In this document: piece by piece, positions 8,760 through 17,569 of the stretch
Layout: each line of letters starts with the position of its first letter
Numbering within the stretch: position 1 is the stretch's first letter
Source of the DNA: an uncultured Paracoccaceae bacterium
GTDB lineage: Bacteria; Pseudomonadota; Alphaproteobacteria; Rhodobacterales; Rhodobacteraceae
Length of the DNA stretch: 64,000 bases
Direction of reading: 5' to 3'
NCBI GenBank assembly: GCA_947495795.1
Contig: CANMAI010000015.1
Location: 28,970 to 92,969 of the forward strand
The notes under the pieces: model-generated
Databases searched by the model: none
What the model was told of the DNA's origin: nothing
The model's input: only the letters and a program-made list of their open reading frames with translations
Translations under genes and position numbers: made by a program

Positions 8760-8948
8760 CGCCTTGCCGCAAAAACCCGCACCGGAACGCCATTTACCCA
8801 CCAAAAAGGGCTTGCGGAGAACACAATTCTGAGTATTGTCCGCGCTTCATTTCATGGCTTCGGAGTGTGGGTTTCGGCGTGACATCGCGCACACAGCCTG
8901 ATACGCCGACCCGACGGGCACGATGCCCACAGAGCTGAGGTTGAACAC

Positions 8949-9155
8949 ATGGCGGTTCCTAAGAGTAAGATCACGCGCTCACGGCGCGGTATGCGGCGTT
9001 CACACGATGCGCTTGCTGCAGCAAACCCGAACGAATGTTCGAACTGCGGTGAGTTGAAGCGTCCACACCACATTTGCGGTGCCTGCGGTCATTATGATGA
9101 GCGTGAAGTTGTGGCCCTTGTCGACGAAATCGACATCGATGAAGATGCCGCATAA
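8949..9155 (+). CDS. rpmF: Large-subunit ribosomal protein bL32
   Basis: A 68-residue bL32. It begins [21 protein letters not shown], as the family does, and keeps the four-cysteine zinc ribbon (CSNCG at about Cys30/33 and CGAC at about Cys43/46). A 189-bp gap upstream of rpmF may hold its own promoter; no clear -35/-10 pair could be settled on. plsX follows after 22 bp. Confidence 0.97.
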   Translation: MAVPKSKITRSRRGMRRSHDALAAANPNECSNCGELKRPHHICGACGHYDEREVVALVDEIDIDEDAA

Positions 9156-9177
9156 CACAGCCATCAGCTGATCCATT

Positions 9178-10293
9178 ATGAAAAGCGCCCGCGCAGCCCA
9201 GAGCTCCGATACATCCGTCTGGATCTCCATCGATGCTATGGGCGGCGAAGGTGGGCCGAACGCCATTATAGGCGGCATGGCCAAATCGGCGCAGAAGAAT
9301 GCCGAGGTGGGATTTATTCTGCACGGAGACGAGGCGACTTTCGCGCCGCTGCTGCGAAAGCGCCCAGAGCTTGAGGCTCGTACAAAGATCAAGGACGTGA
9401 GCAAGGTTATCTCCATGACGGAGAAACCCTCGCGTGCGCTGCGTCAGGGCAAAGGCTCCAGCATGTGGAACGCACTGGAAAGCGTTGAGAACGGCGATGC
9501 AACCGTGGCCGTTTCCTGCGGCAACACAGGCGCACTCATGGCGATGGCCATGCTCCGCCTCCGCAAGGCACCGGGAATCGATCGCCCCGCCATTGCCGTG
9601 CTTTGGCCTTCACGCAACCCGGCGGGCTACAATGTGGTGCTGGATGTGGGTGCCGATATCAAAGCAGATGCCGCTGATCTTCTGAAATTCGCCGTCATGG
9701 GCGCAGCCTATGCGCGCCACGGTCTTGAACTAAAGCGCCCGCGCGTCGGCCTCCTCAATGTGGGCACCGAAGAGCACAAAGGACGGACGGAACTGCATGA
9801 AGCCGCACGGCTGATTGAGGAAGCATCTGTTCACGGCGATTACGAGTATGTGGGCTTCGTCGAAGGCTCCGATATCTCCTCTGCGGATGTCGATCTCGTT
9901 GTAACGGATGGCTTCTCAGGCAATATCGCGCTTAAAACGGCCGAAGGCACTGCCTCGCTCATCCGCGAACTCCTTGGCAACGCCTTCCGCCATTCGCCTC
10001 TCAGCCGGGTTGGCGCGCTTTTCGCCCTTACTTCGCTTCGCCGCTTGCAAAAGCGTATAGATCCGCGCCGCGTAAATGGCGGTGTGTTTCTGGGCCTGAA
10101 CGGTACCGTTATCAAATCCCACGGCTCAGCCGATGCCACAGGGGTTTCCGCCGCTATCAAGCTTGCTTTCATTCTGGCCAAGAACGGATTTTCGGACAGG
10201 GTTGCCGCACGCCTTGCGTCTGACGTTGCGTCAGGCCAGACTGCAGCACAAGAACAACCACAAGAAGATACGCCAGAGGCCAACCGAGTATGA
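9178..10293 (+). CDS. plsX: Phosphate acyltransferase
   Basis: A 371-residue PlsX that converts acyl-ACP to acyl-phosphate for glycerolipid synthesis. Signature segments are ISIDAMGGEGGPNAIIGG (about residues 15–32), VSCGNTGALMAMAMLRL, SRNPAGYNVVLDVGAD, RVGLLNVGTEEHKG and VDLVVTDGFSGNIALKTAEG. The C-terminus is extended by a low-complexity tail. The Shine–Dalgarno before ATG 9178 is not obvious. It overlaps fabH by 4 bp (ATGA), indicating translational coupling. Confidence 0.95.
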   Translation: MKSARAAQSSDTSVWISIDAMGGEGGPNAIIGGMAKSAQKNAEVGFILHGDEATFAPLLRKRPELEARTKIKDVSKVISMTEKPSRALRQGKGSSMWNALESVENGDATVAVSCGNTGALMAMAMLRLRKAPGIDRPAIAVLWPSRNPAGYNVVLDVGADIKADAADLLKFAVMGAAYARHGLELKRPRVGLLNVGTEEHKGRTELHEAARLIEEASVHGDYEYVGFVEGSDISSADVDLVVTDGFSGNIALKTAEGTASLIRELLGNAFRHSPLSRVGALFALTSLRRLQKRIDPRRVNGGVFLGLNGTVIKSHGSADATGVSAAIKLAFILAKNGFSDRVAARLASDVASGQTAAQEQPQEDTPEANRV

Positions 10294-11267
10294 CAGTTCT
10301 GCGTGCCGTCGCCATAGGCGCCGGCCATTACCTCCCCGAACGCGTTGTTGAAAACGCGGAGTTTGAAGCGAGAATCGAAACAAGCGACGAGTGGATCCGC
10401 TCCCGCTCGGGCATTGAGCGGCGCCATTTCGCCGCTGAGGATGAGAAAACCTCTGATCTCGCCATCGCAGCCGCAAAGATGGCACTGGAGAATGCCGGAG
10501 TAGACGCCACAAGCATCGATGCCCTCATCGTGGCGACAGCAACTCCAGATCAGACATTCCCCTCCACGGCCACCCGCGTGCAAACCGCCATCGGCATGTC
10601 CGGCGGCTTTGCTTTCGATATTCAGGCCGTGTGCGCAGGCTTCATCTACGGCTTGTCCAACGCCAATGCCCTCATTGTCTCCGGCCAGGCCAGGCGCGTG
10701 CTTCTGATTGGTGCAGAAACCTTCTCCCGCATAATGGATTGGGAAGATCGTACGACGTCCGTTCTCTTCGGGGATGGCGCAGGTGCGCTGGTACTTGAAG
10801 CTCAGGAGGGCGAGGGTGAGCCAGAAGATCGTGGTGTTCTTGCCACCAACATCTACTCGGACGGTCAGTATAATGATCTGCTTTATGTGGATGGCGGCGT
10901 TTCCACCACGCAAACCACGGGTGTTCTGAAGATGCAGGGGCGCGAGGTGTTCCGCCATGCTGTGCAGAAACTGGCAGAAGCAGGGGAGGAGTCGCTGGAG
11001 AAGGCGGGGCTCAGTGTAGAAGACGTCACATGGGTCGTGCCGCATCAGGCAAATCTGCGGATCATCAAGGCAACAGCGCAGCGGATCGGCATCCCGATGG
11101 AGAAAATCGTCGTTACTGTTCAGGATCACGGCAATACGTCAGCCGCCTCCATTCCTCTTGCACTTTCAGTCGCAAATCAGGCAGGTCGATTCCATGAGGG
11201 GGACGTTTTGCTGATGGAAGCCATTGGCGGTGGGCTGGCCTGGGGTGCCGCAACCCTCCGCTGGTAG
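10290..11267 (+). CDS. fabH: Beta-ketoacyl-ACP synthase III
   Basis: A 325-residue KAS III that initiates fatty-acid synthesis by condensing acetyl-CoA with malonyl-ACP. The catalytic triad is visible: Cys115 in DIQAVCAGFIYG, His in WVVPHQANLRII, and Asn in DHGNTSAASIP. TSDEWIRSRSGIERRH near residues 31–46 is the usual N-terminal signature. Overlaps plsX by 4 bp and belongs to the same operon. Confidence 0.97.
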   Translation: MTVLRAVAIGAGHYLPERVVENAEFEARIETSDEWIRSRSGIERRHFAAEDEKTSDLAIAAAKMALENAGVDATSIDALIVATATPDQTFPSTATRVQTAIGMSGGFAFDIQAVCAGFIYGLSNANALIVSGQARRVLLIGAETFSRIMDWEDRTTSVLFGDGAGALVLEAQEGEGEPEDRGVLATNIYSDGQYNDLLYVDGGVSTTQTTGVLKMQGREVFRHAVQKLAEAGEESLEKAGLSVEDVTWVVPHQANLRIIKATAQRIGIPMEKIVVTVQDHGNTSAASIPLALSVANQAGRFHEGDVLLMEAIGGGLAWGAATLRW

Positions 11268-11318
11268 GCGATTTTTGGCGAAAAACCCGTCTGAACGACC
11301 TCGTACAAGCACCTGATA

Positions 11319-11348
11319 TTGACTCGCTTTCCCGAATCCAAATAGCGT
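11319..11348 (+). promoter_or_regulatory. Putative sigma-70 promoter for ihfA
   Basis: TTGACT at 11319–11324 and TAGCGT at 11343–11348, 18 bp apart, lie 30 bp before the ihfA start in the 111-bp fabH–ihfA gap. The -35 is good and the -10 is weak. This would allow ihfA expression independent of the lipid operon. Confidence 0.35.
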
Positions 11349-11378
11349 TATCAATAGTTTATTCGATGTAAGGAATGC

Positions 11379-11684
11379 ATGATGAGTGAAACAACGCTGA
11401 CGCGGATGGATCTGAGCGAAGCTGTGTTTCAGGAAGTGGGCCTCTCCCGTAAGGAAAGTGCCGAGCTTGTGGAAGCCGTGATCAAGCACATGTCCGATGC
11501 ACTGGTGGCTGGCGAAAGCGTTAAAATCTCATCTTTCGCCACATTCAATGTTCGCACCAAAACAGCGCGTGTCGGGCGGAATCCGAAGACAGGCGAAGAG
11601 GTGCCCATCGCACCTCGCCGCGTTCTCACCTTCCGCCCCTCTCATCTCATGAAAGACAGGGTGGACGCCGGAAACAAGCGCTGA
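11379..11684 (+). CDS. ihfA: Integration host factor alpha subunit
   Basis: A 101-residue DNA-bending protein of the HU/IHF family. Helical N-terminus [20 protein letters not shown], then [25 protein letters not shown] with the DNA-minor-groove arm [19 protein letters not shown]. Two adjacent ATG codons (11379, 11382) are possible starts; AAGGA lies just upstream. It partners with IhfB encoded elsewhere. A MerR gene follows by 10 bp, a conserved order in Rhodobacterales. Confidence 0.95.
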   Translation: MMSETTLTRMDLSEAVFQEVGLSRKESAELVEAVIKHMSDALVAGESVKISSFATFNVRTKTARVGRNPKTGEEVPIAPRRVLTFRPSHLMKDRVDAGNKR

Positions 11685-11693
11685 GGCGCGGTT

Positions 11694-12281
11694 ATGGCAC
11701 TGAAGAAGAAATCGTCGGAAGCATTCCGCACCATTTCGGAAGTCGCCGAAATCTTGGATGTACCAGCCCATGTGCTGCGGTTTTGGGAAAGCCGTTTTTC
11801 CCAGATCAAGCCTATAAAGCGCGGCGGCGGGCGTCGGTACTATCGCCCGCAGGATATCGACCTCCTCTCCGGCATCCAAACGCTTCTCCACAACGACGGC
11901 CTCACGATCAAGGGCGTACAAAAGCAGCTTAAGGAACACGGAGTGCGCCACATCGCGGCTCTGGCGAGTGTCAACCTCCAGGCTGAAGTCCCTGCGCGTC
12001 CGGCTCCGAAACCGGTTCAAGCAAAGGCGGAGGCCGTGCCCGAAGCCCCCGCGCCCAAACCAACCCACCAGCACAAACCCTTCCGCATTCGTGCGGATGA
12101 AGCCGCGCAAGAGGTTGCCGAGGATCCGCAATACGATCTCTTCGCGATGGAGGCCGATAAATCACGCCGCCCCTTCCCGCCCGATCCACGCCAGAAAGCC
12201 AAGGTGGATGAAATTCGCTCAATTCTGGGCAAGCTTGTGCGCCTCCGTGCGCGTATGGCAAAGCACCGCGAAGCTCCATAA
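11694..12281 (+). CDS. MerR-family transcriptional regulator
   Basis: A 195-residue protein. Residues about 12–80 form the MerR winged helix: [58 protein letters not shown] proline/alanine-rich linker follows, then a short C-terminal helix. No metal-binding cysteines occur in the C-terminal part, so it is not a classical metal sensor. It forms a probable operon with ihfA. Target genes are unknown. Confidence 0.88.
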   Translation: MALKKKSSEAFRTISEVAEILDVPAHVLRFWESRFSQIKPIKRGGGRRYYRPQDIDLLSGIQTLLHNDGLTIKGVQKQLKEHGVRHIAALASVNLQAEVPARPAPKPVQAKAEAVPEAPAPKPTHQHKPFRIRADEAAQEVAEDPQYDLFAMEADKSRRPFPPDPRQKAKVDEIRSILGKLVRLRARMAKHREAP

Positions 12282-12337
12282 TTGCGCGGCGAAACCCGCT
12301 TGCACACCGGCCGAAACCGGGTATACACGGGGTTCGG

Positions 12338-12414
12338 CGGGCTATAGCGCAGTCTGGTAGCGCGTTCGTCTGGGGGACGAAAGGTCGTGAGTTCGAATCT
12401 CGCTAGCCCGACCA
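12338..12414 (+). tRNA. tRNA-Pro (anticodon GGG)
   Basis: A 77-nt cloverleaf with acceptor stem CGGGCTA/TAGCCCG, discriminator A and an encoded CCA end. The D-arm is GCGC/GCGC-like. The anticodon stem TTCGT/ACGAA encloses loop CTGGGGG, giving anticodon GGG. The T-arm contains GTTCGAATC. A strong terminator follows at 12428. Confidence 0.97.
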
Positions 12415-12427
12415 AACACTTAGAGAA

Positions 12428-12461
12428 GGCGCCAGAACCGATGGGTTCGCGGCGCCTTTTT
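12428..12461 (+). terminator. Intrinsic terminator after tRNA-Pro
   Basis: GGCGCC...GGCGCC closes an inner GAACC/GGGTTC stem and is followed by five T. A strong rho-independent terminator 14 nt past the tRNA. Confidence 0.85.
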
Positions 12462-12487
12462 CACAGCGTACAGAGGGGATGCCAGCC

Positions 12488-13576
12488 ATGTTAGAGACCA
12501 AAGCGCAAGGCGTGCTGCCCTCTCAAACTCTGGCCGCCATGATTGAATCTGGCGAGATTACGCTTACCCACCCGGCAGACGTCGATCAGATCCAGCCCGC
12601 CTCTCTTGATCTCCGCCTCGGAGCCAAAGCCTGGCGCGTCCGCGCCTCCTTCCTGCCCGGTGACGGGGCCACGATGGCTGGCCGCTTGCCCGATTTCGCG
12701 ATGCACGAGATCGATCTCACAGGCGGCGCGGTGCTGGAAAAAAACTGCGTCTATCTCGTCGAATTGCGAGAGGCGCTGAATCTGCCGCCAGAAATTTCCG
12801 CGATCGCCAACGCGAAAAGCTCCACAGGCAGGCTGGATCTGTTCACCCGCCTGATCACGGATAGTGCCACGGAGTTTGACCGCATAGAGCCCGGCTATAC
12901 CGGCCCCCTCTATGCCGAGATTTCCCCGCGCTCCTTTTCCGTCCTCGCCCGCCCGGGCCTACGGCTCAACCAGATCCGTTTTCACCGAGGGCGTGCTGCG
13001 CTTTCAGATGCAGAGCTCAGCACCCTCCATAACGCGGAAACTCTTGTCAACGGCCCCGCCCACATAGATGCGGGCCTCGGTTTCTCCGTTGATCTCGATC
13101 GTGGAAAGGATGCACTCGTCGGCTACCGCGCCAAACCTCATACCGGCCTGATAGATCTCGATAGAATCGGCCACTATGCGATTTCCGATTTCTGGGAACC
13201 GGTGACCGCCCCGGAAAGCCGCATCATCCTCGACCCCGGCGCCTTCTACATTCTCGTCAGCCGTGAAGCGGTGCATGTACCGCCCGATTATGCGGCTGAA
13301 ATGGCCCCCTATATCGCTATGGTTGGCGAGTTCCGCGTCCATTACGCAGGGTTCTTTGATCCCGGCTTCGGCCATTCCGCCACCGGCGGCACGGGCTCAC
13401 GCGGCGTTCTCGAGGTGCGCTGCCACGAAGCGCCCTTCGCACTGGAACACGGCCAGATCGTCGGCCGCCTTGTTTACGAACGTATGGCCGAACGCCCGGA
13501 CAGGCTCTATGGCGCTGACATGAAATCCAACTATCAAGGCCAGTCCCTGAAGCTTTCCAAGCACTTCAAAAGCTGA
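12488..13576 (+). CDS. dcd: 2'-deoxycytidine 5'-triphosphate deaminase (long, two-domain alphaproteobacterial form)
   Basis: A 362-residue protein of the long Dcd family found in alphaproteobacteria, about twice the size of E. coli Dcd and consistent with a duplicated trimeric dUTPase fold. The N-terminal half has QPASLDLRLGAKAWRVRASF (about residues 36–55), ANAKSSTGRLDLFTRL (about 106–121) and GYTGPLYAEISPRSF. The second half repeats with REAVHVPPDYAAEM and HYAGFFDPGFGH. Role: dCTP to dUTP for dTMP synthesis. An ATG at 12479 is also in frame, but AGAGGGG is spaced properly for the ATG at 12488. The next gene starts 1 bp after the stop. Confidence 0.88.
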   Translation: MLETKAQGVLPSQTLAAMIESGEITLTHPADVDQIQPASLDLRLGAKAWRVRASFLPGDGATMAGRLPDFAMHEIDLTGGAVLEKNCVYLVELREALNLPPEISAIANAKSSTGRLDLFTRLITDSATEFDRIEPGYTGPLYAEISPRSFSVLARPGLRLNQIRFHRGRAALSDAELSTLHNAETLVNGPAHIDAGLGFSVDLDRGKDALVGYRAKPHTGLIDLDRIGHYAISDFWEPVTAPESRIILDPGAFYILVSREAVHVPPDYAAEMAPYIAMVGEFRVHYAGFFDPGFGHSATGGTGSRGVLEVRCHEAPFALEHGQIVGRLVYERMAERPDRLYGADMKSNYQGQSLKLSKHFKS

Positions 13577-13577
13577 G

Positions 13578-14828
13578 ATGAGCTACGATAGCATCGTCCT
13601 TGGCGCAGGGATGGTCGGCGTCAGCACGGCACTCCACCTTCAGGCCAGAGGGCAATCCACGGCACTGATAGACCGTCGCGCACCCGGCGAGGAAACCTCC
13701 TTCGGCAATGCAGGCCTCATCCAGACCGAGGCTGTGATGCCCTATTCCTTCCCACGCGATCTCCGCGCCATTCTGTCGGTCCTTACCGGCCGCTCCACTG
13801 AGGCCCGCCTCCACTGGCGCGCCCTCCCCCATATCGCCCCGTGGCTTCTCCAATACTACCGGCACGGCACACCTGCCCGTGTGATGGCCACCGCGAACGG
13901 CCTCGCCCCGCTCGTTACCCGCGCACTGGCGGAGCACGAAACACTGATGCGGCCCGCTGGCGCATTCCCAAGCCTCCGCCGCACAGGCTACCTCAGCCTC
14001 TTCCGCTCGGAACGGAGGCTCGCAGCAGCTCTTGAGGCGCAAACAAAGGTAAAATCCCTCTTCGGCATCCCCTTCACGCCCTGCACACCTGAAGAGACCG
14101 CCAAGCTCGAACCTCACCTGAACCCGGATTTCGCCGGAGCCATCCACCTGCCCGATCCTGCCAGCATCCCCGATCCTGCTGCGCTGGTAAAAACGTATGC
14201 GCACCTCTTTGCGGATCGCGGAGGCACTTTAATGCCGGGCAAAGCCGAAAACCTGGAGCGCACCGGATCCGGCTGGAGGCTGCGAACGGAAAGTGGCTCG
14301 ATTGATGCTCCTAACGCGATCATCGCCCTCGGTCCCTGGTCAGGCGATGCATTGAGGCGGCAAGGTATCCGCGTCCCACTTGGCCTCAAACGGGGCTACC
14401 ACATGCATTTCAGCACAAAGGGCAACGCCGTCCTTAACAGGATCGTCGTGGATGAAGCGCATGGCTATGTTCTGGCTCCGCAAGCGCGCGGCATTCGGCT
14501 GACAACCGGCGCTGAATTTGCCTTGCAGACGGCCGCCAAAACGCCGGTTCAGCTTCGCCAGATCACTCCGCTGGCGAAGAAACTCTTCCCCCTGGAGAGC
14601 CAGCTTGACGCAGAGCCGTGGATGGGGACCCGCCCCTGCCTGCCCGACATGTTGCCGATGATCGGCCCAATCCCCGGCCAACCCGGCCTTTGGGCAAACT
14701 TCGGCCACCACCATCTCGGGCTCACCCTCGGCCCCGCGACCGGGCGATTGCTGGCCGAAATGATCACGGGTGAAGCGCCTTTCACATCGCCAGCCCCCTA
14801 CGGCGTTGATCGCTTCAAGAGAGGTTGA
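13578..14828 (+). CDS. FAD-dependent amino-acid/amine oxidoreductase (DAO family, DadA-like)
   Basis: A 416-residue flavoprotein. The FAD dinucleotide site is SIVLGAGMVGVSTALHLQARG (about residues 5–25), with acceptor acidic residue in ALIDRR (about 30–35) and the DadA-type ETSFGNAGLIQTE. The C-terminal DAO signature WMGTRPCLPDMLPMIGP (about 349–365) and GHHHLGLTLGPATGRLLAEMI are present. It probably deaminates a D-amino acid or related amine at the inner membrane face. Overlapping transcription with dcd (1-bp gap) is likely a shared operon without obvious shared function. Confidence 0.88.
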   Translation: MSYDSIVLGAGMVGVSTALHLQARGQSTALIDRRAPGEETSFGNAGLIQTEAVMPYSFPRDLRAILSVLTGRSTEARLHWRALPHIAPWLLQYYRHGTPARVMATANGLAPLVTRALAEHETLMRPAGAFPSLRRTGYLSLFRSERRLAAALEAQTKVKSLFGIPFTPCTPEETAKLEPHLNPDFAGAIHLPDPASIPDPAALVKTYAHLFADRGGTLMPGKAENLERTGSGWRLRTESGSIDAPNAIIALGPWSGDALRRQGIRVPLGLKRGYHMHFSTKGNAVLNRIVVDEAHGYVLAPQARGIRLTTGAEFALQTAAKTPVQLRQITPLAKKLFPLESQLDAEPWMGTRPCLPDMLPMIGPIPGQPGLWANFGHHHLGLTLGPATGRLLAEMITGEAPFTSPAPYGVDRFKRG

Positions 14829-15112
14829 TGCGGCCATTTCGGTCAATACTCTGAGTTTCCCCTCTCCCGCCAATCCCCGCCCCACAACCACAATACTTTA
14901 CCGTTTCTCAGGTGAAGCAGGGTTAAGCGATTACGAAACCACCCCCGGCAAATCGCGCGACGAGCAGCACCCCGATTGGCATGTCAGCCGCAATAAGTTC
15001 GAGGAGGTCACATCGGGTAGACGGGCCATTCTCACCGCCGCCTTCGACAATCATAAAGATGTGAAGGAGAATACCTAAGACTGATCAAGACGGTGAGCGC
15101 AGCCTCACTGGA
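14829..15112. other. Intergenic between DAO gene and scpB
   Basis: No supported gene. A frame that begins inside the DAO gene runs through part of this region, but it has no independent start with a ribosome-binding site. No terminator-like hairpin with a U-run was found. Confidence 0.4.
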
Positions 15113-15757
15113 TCACTCGAACATATCGTCCTGATCGCCCTCATCTGCCGCGTCATCCTCATCCTGCGGCTTGCCGGGCAGCGGGCGATTGTCCAGCAGC
15201 CCCGCATCGCGCAGCTCCTTCACACCGGGCAGATCGCGTGCACTTTCCAGCGCGAAGTGATCGAGGAAGCCTTGGGTCACAACAAACGTCGCTGGCCGTC
15301 CTGGCGTCATCCGCCGCCGCCCGATGCGAATCCATTCCAGCTCCAGCAGAAGATCAATCGTTCCGCGGGAAACGGAGACACCGCGAATTTCTTCTATCTC
15401 GGCCCGCGTTACCGGCTGGTGATAGGCGATGATTGCGAGCGTCTCCATCGCGGCACGAGAAAGCTTGCGCGGCTCCACCGTCTCCCGGCTCATCAGAAAG
15501 CCAAGATCCCCCGCCGTGCGGAACGCATAGGCATCGCCGATCTTCATCAGCGTCACGCCCCGGCCCTCATACCTTTTGCGCAGATATACCAGGGCTTCCG
15601 CAGGGTCCGAGCCATGCGGCATTCGCGCAGCTATCTGCGCCAGAGTCATCGGTTTCTGCACGGCAAAAAGCACCGCCTCCACCATCCGCTCCTGCTCCGC
15701 CATGGGCGGGGCCTCAAAGAGCGAAGCAATGCTTTCGTCCTTGGTCTCCTCGCTCAT
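15113..15757 (-). CDS. scpB: Segregation and condensation protein B
   Basis: A 214-residue kleisin-associated protein of the SMC–ScpAB condensin complex. ScpB signatures are MVEAVLFAVQKPMTLAQIAARMP (about residues 25–47), then LSRAAMETLAIIAYHQPVTRAEIEEIRGV (about 98–126) and RGTIDLLLELEWIRIGRR (about 130–147), the tandem winged helices. The acidic C-terminal tail is common in alphaproteobacteria. It overlaps scpA by 4 bp. Confidence 0.95.
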   Translation of the reverse strand: MSEETKDESIASLFEAPPMAEQERMVEAVLFAVQKPMTLAQIAARMPHGSDPAEALVYLRKRYEGRGVTLMKIGDAYAFRTAGDLGFLMSRETVEPRKLSRAAMETLAIIAYHQPVTRAEIEEIRGVSVSRGTIDLLLELEWIRIGRRRMTPGRPATFVVTQGFLDHFALESARDLPGVKELRDAGLLDNRPLPGKPQDEDDAADEGDQDDMFE

Positions 15758-16542
15758 GCCTCACTGGCCTTTCGGCGCAATTCGAGATCCGCAAAAGTGT
15801 TTTCCTGCCGGATCTCCAGCTTACCCGCTTTCACCAACTCAAGGCTCGCCGCAAAGGTCGCGGCCATAGCAGAGCGTCGCTTTTTCGGGTCCAGTTGCCA
15901 GCCCTCGGGCAGAAACTGCGAAATAGAGGCCCAATCCACCGCATGCCCGATCAGCCCGCGCATCCTGTCCAGCGCCTGCTCCATCGTGTAAATCGGCCCG
16001 CGCTTCAGGTGGAAAGGCTCAAAATCGTCTCGCGTCTTGATCCGCGCATAAGCCTGCATCAGATCCAGAACGGAGGCAGAATACTCCACCTTCTTCTTCG
16101 TCGTCACCACCTGCGGCTCGCCACGGGCAAAGAAATCCCGCCCCAGCTGATCCCGGCCCATCAGCTGAGCCGCCGCCCTTCGCATTGCCTCCAGCCGTTC
16201 CAGCTGAAACGCCAGATGTGCGGCCAAATCCTCACCGGATGGGCCTTCCTCCGTAGGATCCGGCGGCAGCAACAGCCGCGACTTGAGGAAGGCAAGCCAC
16301 GCCGCCATCACCAGATAATCCGCCGCCAGTTCGATCCGCAGCTTCTTGGCCTGCTCTACAAATCCAAGATATTGCTCGGCCAGCGCCAGAACAGAGATCC
16401 GCCGCAAATCCACTTTTTGTGTCCGGGCAAGCATCAGCAAAAGGTCCAACGGCCCCTCGTAGCCATCTACATCCACAACCAGCGCTTCCGTCGCCAGCCG
16501 TTCCTCGGCAGAGGCCGCTACATCGAAATGATCATCCGGCAT
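15754..16542 (-). CDS. scpA: Segregation and condensation protein A (kleisin)
   Basis: A 262-residue kleisin that bridges SMC heads. EGPLDLLLMLARTQKVDLRRISVLALAEQYL (about residues 29–59) and LAADYLVMAAWLAFLKSRLLLP (about 72–93) are the ScpA signature. The C-terminal winged helix is around RRSAMAATFAASLELVKAGKLEIRQ. Its 3' end is coupled to scpB (ATGA) and its 5' end overlaps nagZ by 11 bp. Confidence 0.95.
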   Translation of the reverse strand: MPDDHFDVAASAEERLATEALVVDVDGYEGPLDLLLMLARTQKVDLRRISVLALAEQYLGFVEQAKKLRIELAADYLVMAAWLAFLKSRLLLPPDPTEEGPSGEDLAAHLAFQLERLEAMRRAAAQLMGRDQLGRDFFARGEPQVVTTKKKVEYSASVLDLMQAYARIKTRDDFEPFHLKRGPIYTMEQALDRMRGLIGHAVDWASISQFLPEGWQLDPKKRRSAMAATFAASLELVKAGKLEIRQENTFADLELRRKASEA

Positions 16543-17569
16543 GGGCCGCTGCCTCCTGCAATTCGGAAATTCGCCTCAGGGCATCCGGGATATCAATCGC
16601 CGTCACAGCGGTTCGGGCCGCCAACGCCGCATTAGCACGCTCCTGCGCCCGCCCTTCAAGGCGCGGCACAGAGGCGGCGATTGCCTCCATCTCATCCCGC
16701 TTGCCATTACAATGCAGGATCATATCGCAGCCCGCGCCCAGCGCCCTGGCCACCCGTGTAGCCATAGGCCCCTTCAGCGCATGCATCGAGATATCATCAC
16801 TCATCAGCAGTCCATCAAACCCGATGGAGCTACGGATGAGCGCAATCACATCTGGCGACCATGTGGCGCACGCGCCCGCATCAATCGCCGGGTAAACGAT
16901 ATGTGCTGTCATCGCCATCGGCAGATTGGCAAGTGCTCGAAAGGGGGAAAAATCTTCTGCCTCCAGCACTTCCAGGGGCAAATCCACCACCGGCAGATCC
17001 GCATGGCTATCGAGATCCGCGCGCCCGTGCCCTGGAATGTGCTTCAAGACCGGCAGCACACCGCCCAGAGCCAACCCCTCGGCCACCGCCCTCCCGATCC
17101 GTGCAACGGGCCCGGCCTCCGTGCCGTAGCACCGCCCGCGTACCACGGCATGCGTGGTATCCGTCGCGATGTCTGCCATCGGGGCACAGTTCACATTGAT
17201 GCCAAGATCACGCAATTCCGCGCCAATCACATGATAGCGCAGCCGCATCGCCTCGGCCGCAGCATCTTCCGAAGGGAAACCGGACACGAACGGCAGGGCA
17301 TCTTCCCACCCTGTCCAGCGCGGCGGCAGAAGCCGTGCGACGCGCCCACCTTCCTGATCGATCAGAATAGGCGCATCGCGGCGCACGCACGCCCGTAATT
17401 CCGCCGTCAACGCCCGTATTTGCTCGGGCGTCTCCAGATTTCGCGCAAAAAGAATGAAACCCCAAGGATCGGCCTCAGCGAAAAAGTTGCGCTCCCATGC
17501 CGTCAGCACAGGCCCTTCGCAGCCAAAGATCACAGCACGCGCCGTCAACGCACCGTCACCGCGATACAT
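16532..17569 (-). CDS. nagZ: Beta-N-acetylhexosaminidase (glycoside hydrolase family 3)
   Basis: A 345-residue GH3 enzyme that removes GlcNAc from anhydromuropeptides in peptidoglycan recycling. Key motifs are DPWGFILFARN (about residues 34–44), LIDQEGGRVARL (about 67–78), KHIPGHGRADLDSHADLP (about 156–173, the catalytic KH(F/I)PGHG motif), and the nucleophile Asp in LLMSDDISMHAL (about 254–265). An alternative TTG start at 17548, overlapping the SPOR stop codon, would give a product 7 residues shorter. It is embedded in the SPOR–nagZ–scpA–scpB overlap series. Confidence 0.95.
   Translation of the reverse strand: MYRGDGALTARAVIFGCEGPVLTAWERNFFAEADPWGFILFARNLETPEQIRALTAELRACVRRDAPILIDQEGGRVARLLPPRWTGWEDALPFVSGFPSEDAAAEAMRLRYHVIGAELRDLGINVNCAPMADIATDTTHAVVRGRCYGTEAGPVARIGRAVAEGLALGGVLPVLKHIPGHGRADLDSHADLPVVDLPLEVLEAEDFSPFRALANLPMAMTAHIVYPAIDAGACATWSPDVIALIRSSIGFDGLLMSDDISMHALKGPMATRVARALGAGCDMILHCNGKRDEMEAIAASVPRLEGRAQERANAALAARTAVTAIDIPDALRRISELQEAAAHAG

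Noticed and set aside
9840..11129. 429-codon minus-strand open frame
   Set aside because: Antisense to plsX and fabH, both of which have clear catalytic motifs.
12338..12414. tRNA-Pro as an integration site
   Set aside because: No integrase or partial tRNA copy lies nearby; flanking genes are ordinary housekeeping genes.
14770..15078. 102-codon plus-strand frame after the DAO gene
   Set aside because: Starts inside the DAO gene without a ribosome-binding site and has no recognisable domain.
15433..16635. 400-codon plus-strand open frame
   Set aside because: Antisense to scpB and scpA; Pro/His/Arg-rich without domains.
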